A DNA stretch of 42,333 bases from contig SLGC01000016.1 in assembly GCA_007123885.1 (NCBI GenBank), positions 1 through 42,333 on the forward strand, in the 5' to 3' direction. Position 1 is the stretch's first letter. Each line of letters opens with the position of its first letter. The stretch comes from Bacteroidales bacterium (GTDB lineage Bacteria; Bacteroidota; Bacteroidia; Bacteroidales; PUMT01). Under the pieces are notes generated by a model. The model had not been told where the DNA came from, searched no databases, and saw only the letters and a program-made list of their open reading frames with translations. Below are positions 17,999-26,933 of this stretch, piece after piece. Made by a program: the position numbers and the translations under genes.

Positions 17999-19525
17999 AT
18001 GAACAAGTCAGCGCTGGCAATAAATGTTTTCTCAGGCTGCCTGCTATTTTCGGCCGGGGCAGGCTGCAGCAACCAGCATAAGGATGACCCGAAGATACCT
18101 GAGAGACCAAATATCATTTTTATTATGGCCGATGATATGGGATACGGCGATCCAGGGTGCTACGGGCAAACCAGGATAAAAACCCCCAATATCGACCGGC
18201 TTGCCGGTGAGGGCATCCGCTTTACCAATGCCTACTCAGGAAGTGCTGTATGCGCTCCTTCACGCTCAACATTGATGCAGGGTCTCCATACCGGGCGTGC
18301 ACGTGTAAGAGATAATATGTTTAACAGTTACAGGGAAACGCTTCGTGAAGGTGATTATACAGCTGCCATGATGCTGCAGGATGCGGGTTATAAAACCGGG
18401 ATGTTCGGGAAATGGGGACTCGGACTGCATGATCAGTATGGAATACCGCAAAGAATGGGGTTTGATGAGTTTTTCGGCTACCTGAACCAGCGGCATGCTC
18501 ATAATCACTATCCCGAATTCCTTTATCATAATGAAACACGGGTTTACTTCCCCGGAAACGGGATCCATCATACCAGCCGTGACCTTTACTACGGTGATCA
18601 TCCATACGATGAAAACGGGATCTGTCATCCCCTGGGCATCGATGACCCGTCAAAAGCCAAATATGCTTTTGATGTATATTGTGAAAGGTCACTGAAATTT
18701 GTCAGGAATAACAAGGACAACCACTTTTTCCTCTACCTCCCCTATACTCCCCCGCACGGCGCATTCGTCACCCCCGATCTGGGCATTTATACTCATGAAG
18801 ACTGGCCGCTGCCATACAGGGTATGGGCAGCCATGGTCACGCGTATTGACGATGAGGTGGGAAAACTACTTGATCTTCTTGTAGAGCTTGGAATTGATGA
18901 CAACACCCTGATATTTTTTACATCTGACAATGGAAATATAGACGGGCCCTCCGGACCGGACGGGATACCGGCGGGTGAATTCTTCAGTAACAGCTCTCCT
19001 ACCAGGGGGATGAAAGGAGGAATATATAACGGATCCTTCCATGTACCTTCAATTGCCCGATGGCCGGCGTATATTGAGCCCGGACAGGTAAGTGACCATA
19101 TATGGGCATTCTGGGATTTTCTGCCTACCGTTGCAGATATTATCGGGGTGCCTGTTCCGGAAAATATCGATGGGATTTCAATTCTCCCCACATTGCTCGG
19201 CATGAATGACAAACAAGAAAAGCACGATTTCCTTTACTGGGAAATAAACCGGCAACAGGCCGTCAGGATGGGCGACTGGTACGGAGTTAAAAACAGGGAC
19301 GGCAGACTTGAATTGTTTAACCTGATTGATAACCCTGCACAGGACAATGATATTTCTGCATTACATCCTGAAATAGTACAAAAAATTACAGGTATAATGC
19401 AGTCTCAGCATGTTCCCAGTGACGTATGGCCCAGTCCGGGTGAATCTGATGAGGCGTTTAAGCTCAGAATGGCCCGGCTGGGGATCAACCGCGAAGACAG
19501 GCCGGATAATGCAGGTAACTTTTAA
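17999..19525 (+). CDS. Formylglycine-dependent sulfatase (S1 family) 2, lipoprotein
   Basis: A 508-residue sulfatase with a lipoprotein signal (AGAGC, C23), so it is membrane-anchored, unlike the previous one. Core motifs: PNIIFIMADDMGYGDPGCYG with D45 and D46; CAPSRS with formylglycine precursor C85; GKWGLG near 138; and TSDNG near 308. It resembles the arylsulfatase/N-acetylgalactosamine-6-sulfatase group in N-terminal layout (GYGDPGCYGQ), but subfamily assignment needs a profile search. The 177-bp gap from sulfatase 1 has a weak promoter-like TTTG-N16-TACAAATC, so it could be read with the upstream operon or on its own. The two proteins are clearly different in sequence and are not a recent tandem duplication. 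Confidence 0.92.
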   Translation: MNKSALAINVFSGCLLFSAGAGCSNQHKDDPKIPERPNIIFIMADDMGYGDPGCYGQTRIKTPNIDRLAGEGIRFTNAYSGSAVCAPSRSTLMQGLHTGRARVRDNMFNSYRETLREGDYTAAMMLQDAGYKTGMFGKWGLGLHDQYGIPQRMGFDEFFGYLNQRHAHNHYPEFLYHNETRVYFPGNGIHHTSRDLYYGDHPYDENGICHPLGIDDPSKAKYAFDVYCERSLKFVRNNKDNHFFLYLPYTPPHGAFVTPDLGIYTHEDWPLPYRVWAAMVTRIDDEVGKLLDLLVELGIDDNTLIFFTSDNGNIDGPSGPDGIPAGEFFSNSSPTRGMKGGIYNGSFHVPSIARWPAYIEPGQVSDHIWAFWDFLPTVADIIGVPVPENIDGISILPTLLGMNDKQEKHDFLYWEINRQQAVRMGDWYGVKNRDGRLELFNLIDNPAQDNDISALHPEIVQKITGIMQSQHVPSDVWPSPGESDEAFKLRMARLGINREDRPDNAGNF

Positions 19526-19599
19526 TCTCGCTCCGGACAGGGTTTCCGGATTGCTGCTAGCTTTGGCCCGGCCCCTAAAGGTTAAGGGGATATGGGGCA

Positions 19600-21294
19600 T
19601 TAAACCGGTCCGCCCGTGATATGCTCCACTTCAACGCCGGACAGGCTTGCCCAGGCTTTAACAGTGTGCAGATGCCTGCCGTATGTCAGGATCTTGTGAT
19701 GCCCCCGAATATCCCTTACATCCCTGACATCATCCATTGCCATCACGAATGATGTCCGGCATCCCCCTCTACCGTCGTCCGGATGAGTATCGATGTTATG
19801 AAGAATAACACCCGTTGCAATCATCAGCGAACCCGGGGAGAGAAAACGCCATAAAGTAGCCGGCTGTTCTTCCCTGAACAATACCTGCGGAACGGCCCCG
19901 AAGCCTGCTTCATGGTGGCTTCTCAGTATATAGCGCTCGGGAGATTTATCGAATCCCGCCATTTGTGTAGGCGCTGTGCAATGGCCACCCGCATAAAGGT
20001 TTCTTGTGGTATCGAAGATCGGATTATGGAGAAAGCCGGGGCGGTCAAGAAGGTAGCGGCTCAGCAGCTGTGTAAGTCCGGGATAGACATCAGCCTCGCA
20101 CACTCCGACGCTGCCTTCATCGAGCAATTGCATGAAAGCAAGACATGGAGGTATCATCTGCCTGGTCGTGACGGGCCGGAAACAGTTTGTCGCAACGCCA
20201 TGGCAACCTGTTTCAGCCAACAGGCGGCGGTTGGCCACATATGCCCGTGCAGCCTGGATCAGTTCCTCACCGACCGGCTCAAGAATCCCGGCGGCAGTGT
20301 TCCTGTAAAGTCCGGCAATTTCGGTAACCTGCGGAGCGCCTTCAGTCTCCTTTTCCAGCTCCAGGTATCGTTGCATGGGGACATAGCATAATGTGGTTTT
20401 CAATGGGGCACCAAGCACCTCCTCACGTGACTGGTCGCCCGTTACAACGGCAAGCCTGGTATTGGCCATCAGCCAGCGTGCTTTTAAAATACGCAATCCT
20501 TCAGCCAACCAGTCCGCATCAGAGCTTCCTGCAAGAAAACAGTACTTTGAATCACGGAATGGTTGGTATTTATCCGGATTAGAGTGAAGAGTTCCATGAG
20601 GGATGAATCCCAGCACCGGCAAATCGAGATCTCCCCTTTTTTCAAGTACACGGTTAAGACCCTGCATTCCATAGGTCTGCGCTTCCATGTTTATCAGCAC
20701 TATTCCGTCGGCTTTCCTGGCGATTGCACGGGCAAGAAAGAGGTCAGCCTCCTCATCATTGCCAATTCGTGCATCCAGCACATCCAGGTTAACACCCATG
20801 TCCGCTGCGGACCGCCGGAGAGTTTCCGTGTATAATGCCTGACTGGCATCCGAGTCATATTCCCTGCCCGGCCATCCTGTTTCCATATATTCACCAGGAG
20901 CTGAACGTGAGAAACCCACACATACAAGCGGTTTATTATTACCAGTCCCGGGAACAGGCGGTAGTCCCTGTACCTTGCTTATTCTATGGCTCAGCGGACT
21001 TCCGGCAACCGGGGTTACATTGCCGGCGGTGATTTTGCCTGGCACACTGTTCACCCTGCCAGTTGCCAGTACACCACCGGTGGCACTGAAGGCAAGGGCA
21101 GCTCCTCCTGCCAGTCCGATCCTCGCCAGAAACTCTCTCCGCCCGGAGGAGGAACAACATCCGGAGGAAGAATGCTTATCATTAATATCCTGTGATTTAT
21201 AACCGGACCTTTTGTTGATCCGGTCAACATTTTTAGATGCTTTTTTCATTTCAGATATGGTTATTATATTCGGAAGGCTTTTAGGTACCGTCAT
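19600..21294 (-). CDS. Tat-exported FucI/AraA-fold protein
   Basis: A 564-residue protein. A twin-arginine motif GRREFLARIGLAGGAALAFS is at 51-70, after a long, Ser/Cys/Lys-rich leader. The mature part resembles the L-fucose/L-arabinose isomerase fold: an N-terminal Rossmann-like region (LVCVGFSRSAPGEYMETGW, ARKADGIVLINME), and a C-terminal domain with GGHCTAPTQMAG and YILRSHHEAGFGAV, which align with the metal and sugar-binding part of FucI-like proteins. The length upstream of the Tat motif is unusual. An ATG at 21249 (MKKASK) is a good alternative start, since a -7-like box (TAGGTTTG, 21316-21309) lies very close to the longer start. Export of an isomerase-like protein suggests binding or a non-classical activity. 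It converges on sulfatase 2. Confidence 0.78.
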   Translation of the reverse strand: MTVPKSLPNIITISEMKKASKNVDRINKRSGYKSQDINDKHSSSGCCSSSGRREFLARIGLAGGAALAFSATGGVLATGRVNSVPGKITAGNVTPVAGSPLSHRISKVQGLPPVPGTGNNKPLVCVGFSRSAPGEYMETGWPGREYDSDASQALYTETLRRSAADMGVNLDVLDARIGNDEEADLFLARAIARKADGIVLINMEAQTYGMQGLNRVLEKRGDLDLPVLGFIPHGTLHSNPDKYQPFRDSKYCFLAGSSDADWLAEGLRILKARWLMANTRLAVVTGDQSREEVLGAPLKTTLCYVPMQRYLELEKETEGAPQVTEIAGLYRNTAAGILEPVGEELIQAARAYVANRRLLAETGCHGVATNCFRPVTTRQMIPPCLAFMQLLDEGSVGVCEADVYPGLTQLLSRYLLDRPGFLHNPIFDTTRNLYAGGHCTAPTQMAGFDKSPERYILRSHHEAGFGAVPQVLFREEQPATLWRFLSPGSLMIATGVILHNIDTHPDDGRGGCRTSFVMAMDDVRDVRDIRGHHKILTYGRHLHTVKAWASLSGVEVEHITGGPV

Positions 21295-21502
21295 ATATCA
21301 ATATTAACCAAACCTACAAAAAAAGAGCTAATTATCCCAACAAATCTTTTGGTGTCAGGTTACATTTTTATAACGTTCTTTGAAGCATCAACTATTGATA
21401 TATTCTCTAATCAGGGTCCGGCCAACAGAACGAAAAACCGGAAGCATACCCCGGACCGGATGAGGGGATGTGTTAAGTGTGTGTGTCCGCCAATTCCGGC
21501 TG

Positions 21503-22453
21503 TTATCCGAATGCCCTTCTCAGCAATTCAAGACTTTTGGGAACGGCTGTTTCAGGGTCTTCCCGTCCTTCAAATTCCAGGGATATAAACCCTCTGTAAT
21601 TATGCTTACGAAGCATTTCAGCATATTTGTCATAATCCAGGTCAAGTGAATACCAGCTGCCACCACCATAATAGGTCTTTGCCTGGACAAGTACGGCCTT
21701 TTCGGCTATCATATCAAATTGTTCATACTTGTCTTCAAAAAAATTACCAGTATCGGCAGTTACCTTGAGCCAGGGAGAATCAATATGATTCACTATCCTC
21801 ATTACTCCTGCGGCGGTTCTGCCCAGTCCCCAATGATTTTCCAGTCCCAGAACCACACCGTACTCTTCTGCCATTGGTATAAGTTGTTCAATTGAATCAA
21901 TGACCCATTCAAAGCCTTCTTCTTCGGTATATCCTTCCAGTATGGGTTCAATACCTTTTGCATCCATAAGATCAGAGAATGACCTTATTGTCCCCCATCT
22001 GCCGGTATTAATCCTGATTGTTGGAATGCCAAGCTTATGGGCAATATCGATCTGCTTTCTGGTCCGTTCAATATTGCTTTTTCTGACTTCCCTGTCAGGA
22101 GAGACAAACCCCTGATGGGTCGACATTCCGATAAGCGGAAGGCCGGCATGAAGGGACAGCCTTTTTAATTTCTGAAGATATGCATTATCCTCCCTGCTCA
22201 TTTGCACCTTTAATATCTCCACACCATCAGCCCCCATCCTGGCCGATCGTTCTATGCAATTTTCGATAGTTGCATCTTTCCGGGAACGGTCAAAATGCCA
22301 GAAGGAATAAGTAGAAACCCCTATCAGGTTAGTGTAGCCGCGCGGATGTATTCGGCTTTCCTGATTCACAGACTTTTTGTAAGTGGATCCTATTGAAACG
22401 CATGCGCCTGCAACAGCAAGATTTTTCAGAAACGATCTCCTTGTCTTTTTCAT
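21503..22453 (-). CDS. Tat-exported sugar epimerase/isomerase-like TIM barrel
   Basis: A 316-residue protein of the AP-endonuclease-2/xylose-isomerase-like TIM-barrel family. The N-terminus KKTRRSFLKNLAVAGACVSIG is a twin-arginine signal. Barrel and metal-site motifs are GADGVEILKVQMS, GLENHWGLG with a candidate Glu ligand, TADTGNFF with a candidate Asp, and GFISLEFEGRED with the final Glu. Relatives are epimerases, isomerases or dehydratases of sugars and inositols; substrate unknown. Its start is 150 bp after the end of the sialate esterase gene on the same strand. It is probably exported to the periplasm with the neighbouring FucI-fold protein. Confidence 0.82.
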   Translation of the reverse strand: MKKTRRSFLKNLAVAGACVSIGSTYKKSVNQESRIHPRGYTNLIGVSTYSFWHFDRSRKDATIENCIERSARMGADGVEILKVQMSREDNAYLQKLKRLSLHAGLPLIGMSTHQGFVSPDREVRKSNIERTRKQIDIAHKLGIPTIRINTGRWGTIRSFSDLMDAKGIEPILEGYTEEEGFEWVIDSIEQLIPMAEEYGVVLGLENHWGLGRTAAGVMRIVNHIDSPWLKVTADTGNFFEDKYEQFDMIAEKAVLVQAKTYYGGGSWYSLDLDYDKYAEMLRKHNYRGFISLEFEGREDPETAVPKSLELLRRAFG

Positions 22454-22603
22454 TTCAGTTCAGATTTTAAATTAATTCAAGTGCAAATTCGTATCTAAAG
22501 TACGAAAATTTTAATGCAGGGGAAAATTCTCAATTTTTCAGTATGCGGTTCAAGGTACCGGGCCCGTTTTAAATACCAGGGTTCCTCCGCCGGCAACCGG
22601 GGT

Positions 22604-24013
22604 TCAGTCCCAGTCGTCAGTCCGGAATGATGAAGCAGGCAAACCCTCAGTGTTGAAAAGTTCACCAATAACAAAATCTTCAAAAGCATATCTTACTGCT
22701 ACGGGATTTGCAACCTGTGGAGCAGACAAGGTTATTCCCTCCCTTGTGATAAATGCATTGGCATTATGGAAAATCCGGTTTTCTCCGGCTACCTTAAAAT
22801 TTACAAGTTCACGGCCAAATGTGGTAAGACCGTTTGCCGCGTGGTTAAATGTCAGTTTCACCATGCTACCTTCAATTTCCATTTCTTTCAATACGGGCCC
22901 TGAACATTCAAAACCGGACATATTATAGGTTTTAGCAAGTGCGAGATATGCAAGGCGCTGGCCTGCTGCCTTTTTACCGGCAGGATGGATGAAATTCTTA
23001 TCTCCTGCATCCATCAGGCTTGCCATTCCTGTATTAGGCAGTACAGTGGAAGCCTTCAGCTGTGCCTCCCGCAAGAAGGCAGAATTCACAGTTGAAACTC
23101 CGTAATCAAATGGGGCAATTTGCACGTAATAGAATGGCATCTCCCCTATTCCGAATTCATTGCGCCAGTTTTCGATCAACCCAGCCATTAACCCGGCATA
23201 ACGGTCAGGTTCAAGCCGGTTAGATTCACCCTGGTACCAAAGTACTCCCCGGGCAGAAAAGCCGGTAAGGGGCTTGATCATCGCGTTGTACAGTACTGTT
23301 GGCAGTTGTTGCGAAAAATCGCCGGTTTGACTTTTATCAGGAAGTGTAACCCAGTCAAACTTTTTAATACCCTGCTCACTCATCCATGGTTCAATACGAG
23401 TGCCTCCCCAGCTTGAATTAATCATTCCCACCGGTACTCCAAGTGCCTGATGTACCATTTTAGCGAAGAAATATGCTGTGGCACTGAATTCTGAAACATT
23501 TACCGGAATACATTCCTGCCATTGACCGGACAGATCATCGAGTGGATCGAGGCTTTTATTGCGGCTTACCGTAAATAGTCTTATGTTATCATTTCCTGAA
23601 GTGACAATTTCTTCATTTGATCCGGTAATCGGTTCATTCCGGTAACCCTTCATGGGCATAACCATGTTTGACTGACCTGAGCAGATCCAGACTTCACCAA
23701 TAAGAACATTGGAAAGCTTAAGCTCCTGACCATCTGATATAGTGATCTCATATGGCCCGCCGGCAGAAGGGGTTCTTACCCTGATTTCCCAGGAGCCATC
23801 ACCGCCAGCCCGGGTTTCATACATTTGATCATCCCATGAGGTAACAATATCAATATAGCCTCCGGGAGAAGCTTTCCCCCATATCGCCGCATCAGTTTGC
23901 TGCTGCAGTACCATATGGTCGCCAAATATGGCCGGCAATACTATTTCTGCCCTTAAGTTGAAGGCAAAAACTCCGGTAAAAAGAATACTAAAAAGGATCA
24001 GTCTGATTTTCAT
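22604..24013 (-). CDS. Sialate O-acetylesterase (SASA family)
   Basis: A 469-residue exported carbohydrate esterase. A signal peptide (about 1-22) is followed by a beta-sandwich (IFGDHMVLQQQTDAAIWG) and an SGNH-type esterase domain. The nucleophile is S115 in CSGQSNM. INSSWGGTRIEPWMS (199-212) and WYQGESN (259-265) are family signatures, and the Asp/His pair fits D338 or D335 with H343 in NFIHPAGKK. The family removes O-acetyl groups from sialic acids or xylan-like glycans, so it could unmask substrate for the propeller protein at 13108. It is divergent from the carboxylate-transport cluster and probably co-transcribed with the epimerase downstream. Confidence 0.9.
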   Translation of the reverse strand: MKIRLILFSILFTGVFAFNLRAEIVLPAIFGDHMVLQQQTDAAIWGKASPGGYIDIVTSWDDQMYETRAGGDGSWEIRVRTPSAGGPYEITISDGQELKLSNVLIGEVWICSGQSNMVMPMKGYRNEPITGSNEEIVTSGNDNIRLFTVSRNKSLDPLDDLSGQWQECIPVNVSEFSATAYFFAKMVHQALGVPVGMINSSWGGTRIEPWMSEQGIKKFDWVTLPDKSQTGDFSQQLPTVLYNAMIKPLTGFSARGVLWYQGESNRLEPDRYAGLMAGLIENWRNEFGIGEMPFYYVQIAPFDYGVSTVNSAFLREAQLKASTVLPNTGMASLMDAGDKNFIHPAGKKAAGQRLAYLALAKTYNMSGFECSGPVLKEMEIEGSMVKLTFNHAANGLTTFGRELVNFKVAGENRIFHNANAFITREGITLSAPQVANPVAVRYAFEDFVIGELFNTEGLPASSFRTDDWD

Positions 24014-24538
24014 GATTTTAATTTTCGTGTTCTTTGTATGATGAGGTCATTATTAACTGGTAAAAGTCGTAATATTTCATGACTGATAAATTACTTTAAG
24101 GAAATTTTTCAATTAAAAATAACCAAAAATAGAATTTAATATATAATAAGTGGTGAAATTACCAGACACAATCGATCTGGAAACAGTCTGATATTATTTG
24201 GAATGAACATAAAAAACCTGATAAACAGTCATTAAAATTGACTGAGAATAACGAGGGTTATTGCTGGCATTTTAGTGGTATCAGATTGTGGATAAATACT
24301 ATCTCTCTCTACTGATCCGCATTTATTAAAAAGTTCAGGCTTTCTGTAATATCATCACTGCCTGCTGAAATATGAAGTAAAAAAAACAAAACAAAAAAAT
24401 TTAATTTAGAGAGTATTTTATTAAACCGGTAATTTATTTATCTTGGCGTCATTTAATATTCTTACCAAACTCAAAACTTTAGCGGTGGAAACAGATTACA
24501 GAATAAGTTTTTTCAAACCTACCACGCAACAGGCCAAA
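24014..24538. other. AT-rich divergent intergenic region
   Basis: 525 bp between the SASA esterase (minus) and the symporter cluster (plus). It is strongly AT-rich and holds no supported gene. A promoter candidate for the plus strand is at 24417-24446. On the minus strand TATTTTTG (24131-24124) matches the -7 box but has no partner at -33. Confidence 0.5.
24417..24446 (+). promoter_or_regulatory. Candidate promoter of the symporter cluster
   Basis: TTTA (24417-24420), an 18-bp spacer, then TATCTTGG (24439-24446), one mismatch from TAnnTTTG. It overlaps a possible TTG start at 24443, which argues that translation starts at the ATG at 24539. Confidence 0.4.
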
Positions 24539-25234
24539 ATGAACAGAAATCTCATTATCAAACTATTCATAGCCTGGGCAGTTGCTATTTTCGGATTTCA
24601 GATCTTGTTGAAAATTATAGAAAAGCCGGTACCCGAGGAGGCACTTGTGAGGTTCATCCCTGCGTGGCATAGAATAGAAGCAGGCCTGGGAACTGATAAT
24701 GACCTGCAAGACATCGGTCGATCAATGGTTCAGGTAACCGGCAAACTGACCCTGGAACCTGGTGAATATGCCATACTTAAAGATGGCATAAGCTGGACAC
24801 TGTCTGAATTATTACCCGAACATGAGCTTGCTGACCTTCAGGAAAGTGTAATACGATTAAACAGGTTAAGAGAAGAGATAGTCTCATTGCAGGATCCTGA
24901 GTACCTGGCAGCAAAAGAATCTGTCATTTCAACGGCAGCACCCGCGCTTGATATTGGCGAGGGCACATTGTTAGCGCAGTTGCTGGCAATAGGTCTGGTT
25001 GAGAATATGGCTGTAATGGAGGATCAAAGCAGGGAAAGGATACCAGAGATAATGAGCCTTTACTTGACCCATAACCGGTCAGTGCTGACCGACACAATTT
25101 TCCTGGGGTTTCCTTTCCATTATTTCTACTCGGCAGTCTTCCTTCTCGTGTTTTTTATAGGATTGTGCTGGATCTATTGCCATCGCACCGATAAGCTGCA
25201 TGCCAGGCTTAACTTCCTTGAAGCTCACGATTAA
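24539..25234 (+). CDS. Enlarged DUF4212-like small subunit of an acetate-type symporter
   Basis: A 231-residue membrane protein if started at the ATG at 24539. A TTG at 24443 would add 32 polar residues and overlaps the promoter candidate. TM1 is at about 6-25 (IIKLFIAWAVAIFGFQILL). TM2 at about 194-214 lies inside FLGFPFHYFYSAVFLLVFF and is followed by IGLCWIYCHRTDKLHARLNF. The TM2 region closely resembles the C-terminus of DUF4212 proteins (FGFPFHY, then Y-x-x-x-x-D/N-K-L), the small partner of cation:acetate symporters. Normal DUF4212 proteins are about 80-100 residues. Here an insert of about 155 residues separates the two helices and should face the periplasm. The symporter gene follows at 31 bp, as expected for this pair. 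Confidence 0.75.
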   Translation: MNRNLIIKLFIAWAVAIFGFQILLKIIEKPVPEEALVRFIPAWHRIEAGLGTDNDLQDIGRSMVQVTGKLTLEPGEYAILKDGISWTLSELLPEHELADLQESVIRLNRLREEIVSLQDPEYLAAKESVISTAAPALDIGEGTLLAQLLAIGLVENMAVMEDQSRERIPEIMSLYLTHNRSVLTDTIFLGFPFHYFYSAVFLLVFFIGLCWIYCHRTDKLHARLNFLEAHD

Positions 25235-25265
25235 TCATAATTACAAACCATGGATTTAATTTAAC

Positions 25266-26933
25266 ATGAAAAAAATATATTTTCTCTTATTTATGTTTTT
25301 GCCGCTGGCAGCCAATGCAACTAATGATGCAACACAGCTGGAAGGCAGTTTTAGAGTAGGTCCGGCAATCATCCTTATCTTCATTTTGACTTTGTTTGTT
25401 CTCGTAGGCATATTGTTCCGTGCCAAAGATACGACCGACTATTACGCGGCGGGACGGGGAATTTCCCGCGTAGGTTCGGGTATGGCTATTGCCTCCAACT
25501 GGATGAGCGCAGCTTCTTATCTTGGAATGGCTGCACTGATGTATGGTACGGGGTATCACGGACTGGCATATGTTGTGGGATGGACAGGTGGATACGTGTT
25601 ATTACTGATACTGATGGCCGGCCAGATAAGGAGATACGGCAAATACACGGCGGCCGATTTTATAGGCGACAGGTATTATTCCCAGACTTTGCGGACCATA
25701 ACTGCAGGTATTGCCATTGTTATTTCAATTGCTTATGCCGTAGGACAATTCGGAGGCATAGGTTTAATGTTCAGGTGGGTACTGGGGATTGATTATATCA
25801 GTGCCGTGATAATTGGAGGTTCGGTTGTTCTGGCATATACACTTATATCAGGCATGCTTGGTGTTACAAAAAACATGCAGATTCAATATGTGATCATAAT
25901 AATTTCATTTTTAATACCCCTGTTTATCCTTACCGCCAGATTTGATTATTTTTGGCTTCTTCCCCAGATAGGCTATGGTTCTGTTGTGCAGGATATTGTA
26001 GAAGGGATCAGCATTGCCGATAAACCTGGCTTGTATAATTCGCTTGGTCATCATTTTGCCATCGTTCCCAGTCCGGAATATGCCATGCCCTGGGATCCTT
26101 CAACCAGGCAAACATTTTTTCAATGGATGGCTATAGCATTTTCTCTTATGATAGGAACAGCAGGGCTACCGCATGTAATACAGCGGTTTTATGTCGTGCC
26201 CAAAGCCGTCGATGCCCGCTGGTCGGTTGTGTGGGGTCTGTTTTTCATCTGCGTGCTTTACTGGAGTGCCCCGGTATATGCGGCTTTTGGGAAAATATTG
26301 TCTTCAAATCCTGAAGTAGGAAAACTTGCTCCCGACGCCATAGTAGTTTATACTGCCCAACTGGGTGCGGTAAATCCATTGATCGTCGGACTCCTGGCTG
26401 CAGGTGCGGTATCTGCCGCTTTCTCAACCACATCGGGTTTGCTTGTGGCAGGGGCATCTGCATTTGCTCATGATCTTTACGTTAAAGTGATCAATCCTGA
26501 GGCTAAACCAAAGACACAAATGATAATTGCCCGCCTGAGCACCATTCTTATGGCGATCATTATCGCGGCCATTGCCATGGCGAACCTGGCACTGATCGCT
26601 CAACTTGTTGCCATAGCCTTTTCAATGGCAGGATGTACAATATTCCCCATGTTTCTACTCGGTATCTGGTGGAGTGGTTCAAACCGGGCCGGTGCAAAGG
26701 CCGGACTGATTGCCGGGGGAATTGTGACTTTGGTATCGCTGACTTATCTGATTGGCGCCAGGGCAGGATGGGTCCTTCCATATAATGATTTTATCTCCTA
26801 TTATCTCGGGGCCTGGTATTTTGCATGGATAGGCGCACCCCTTGCTATTCTTGTCCATATTATCGTATCAAAATTAACGGAAGAGACACCCATTGAAATC
26901 AGGAAGTTCTTAATTGAAAAAGTGCACTCTTGA
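25266..26933 (+). CDS. Cation/acetate-type symporter (SSS family, ActP-like)
   Basis: A 555-residue inner-membrane Na+:solute symporter of the ActP/VC_2705 branch. A cleavable-looking N-terminus (about 1-18) precedes about 13 helices. Signatures: DYYAAGRGISRVGSGMAIAS at the end of TM1 and start of TM2, MSAASYLGMAALMYGTGYHG, GKYTAADFIGDRY, TAGLPHVIQRFYVV and AAGAVSAAFSTTSGLLVAGASAFAHDLY in TM8-9. The branch imports short carboxylates such as acetate, propionate or pyruvate. It is preceded by a DUF4212-like subunit and overlaps the next start by 4 bp, so it sits inside a tight operon with a porin and a DUF294 signal protein. Exact substrate is not readable. Confidence 0.9.
   Translation: MKKIYFLLFMFLPLAANATNDATQLEGSFRVGPAIILIFILTLFVLVGILFRAKDTTDYYAAGRGISRVGSGMAIASNWMSAASYLGMAALMYGTGYHGLAYVVGWTGGYVLLLILMAGQIRRYGKYTAADFIGDRYYSQTLRTITAGIAIVISIAYAVGQFGGIGLMFRWVLGIDYISAVIIGGSVVLAYTLISGMLGVTKNMQIQYVIIIISFLIPLFILTARFDYFWLLPQIGYGSVVQDIVEGISIADKPGLYNSLGHHFAIVPSPEYAMPWDPSTRQTFFQWMAIAFSLMIGTAGLPHVIQRFYVVPKAVDARWSVVWGLFFICVLYWSAPVYAAFGKILSSNPEVGKLAPDAIVVYTAQLGAVNPLIVGLLAAGAVSAAFSTTSGLLVAGASAFAHDLYVKVINPEAKPKTQMIIARLSTILMAIIIAAIAMANLALIAQLVAIAFSMAGCTIFPMFLLGIWWSGSNRAGAKAGLIAGGIVTLVSLTYLIGARAGWVLPYNDFISYYLGAWYFAWIGAPLAILVHIIVSKLTEETPIEIRKFLIEKVHS

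Noticed and set aside
19912..20391. 159-codon frame antisense to the FucI-fold gene
   Set aside because: The minus-strand frame has a recognisable fold and Tat signal; the plus-strand frame is a shadow with no features.
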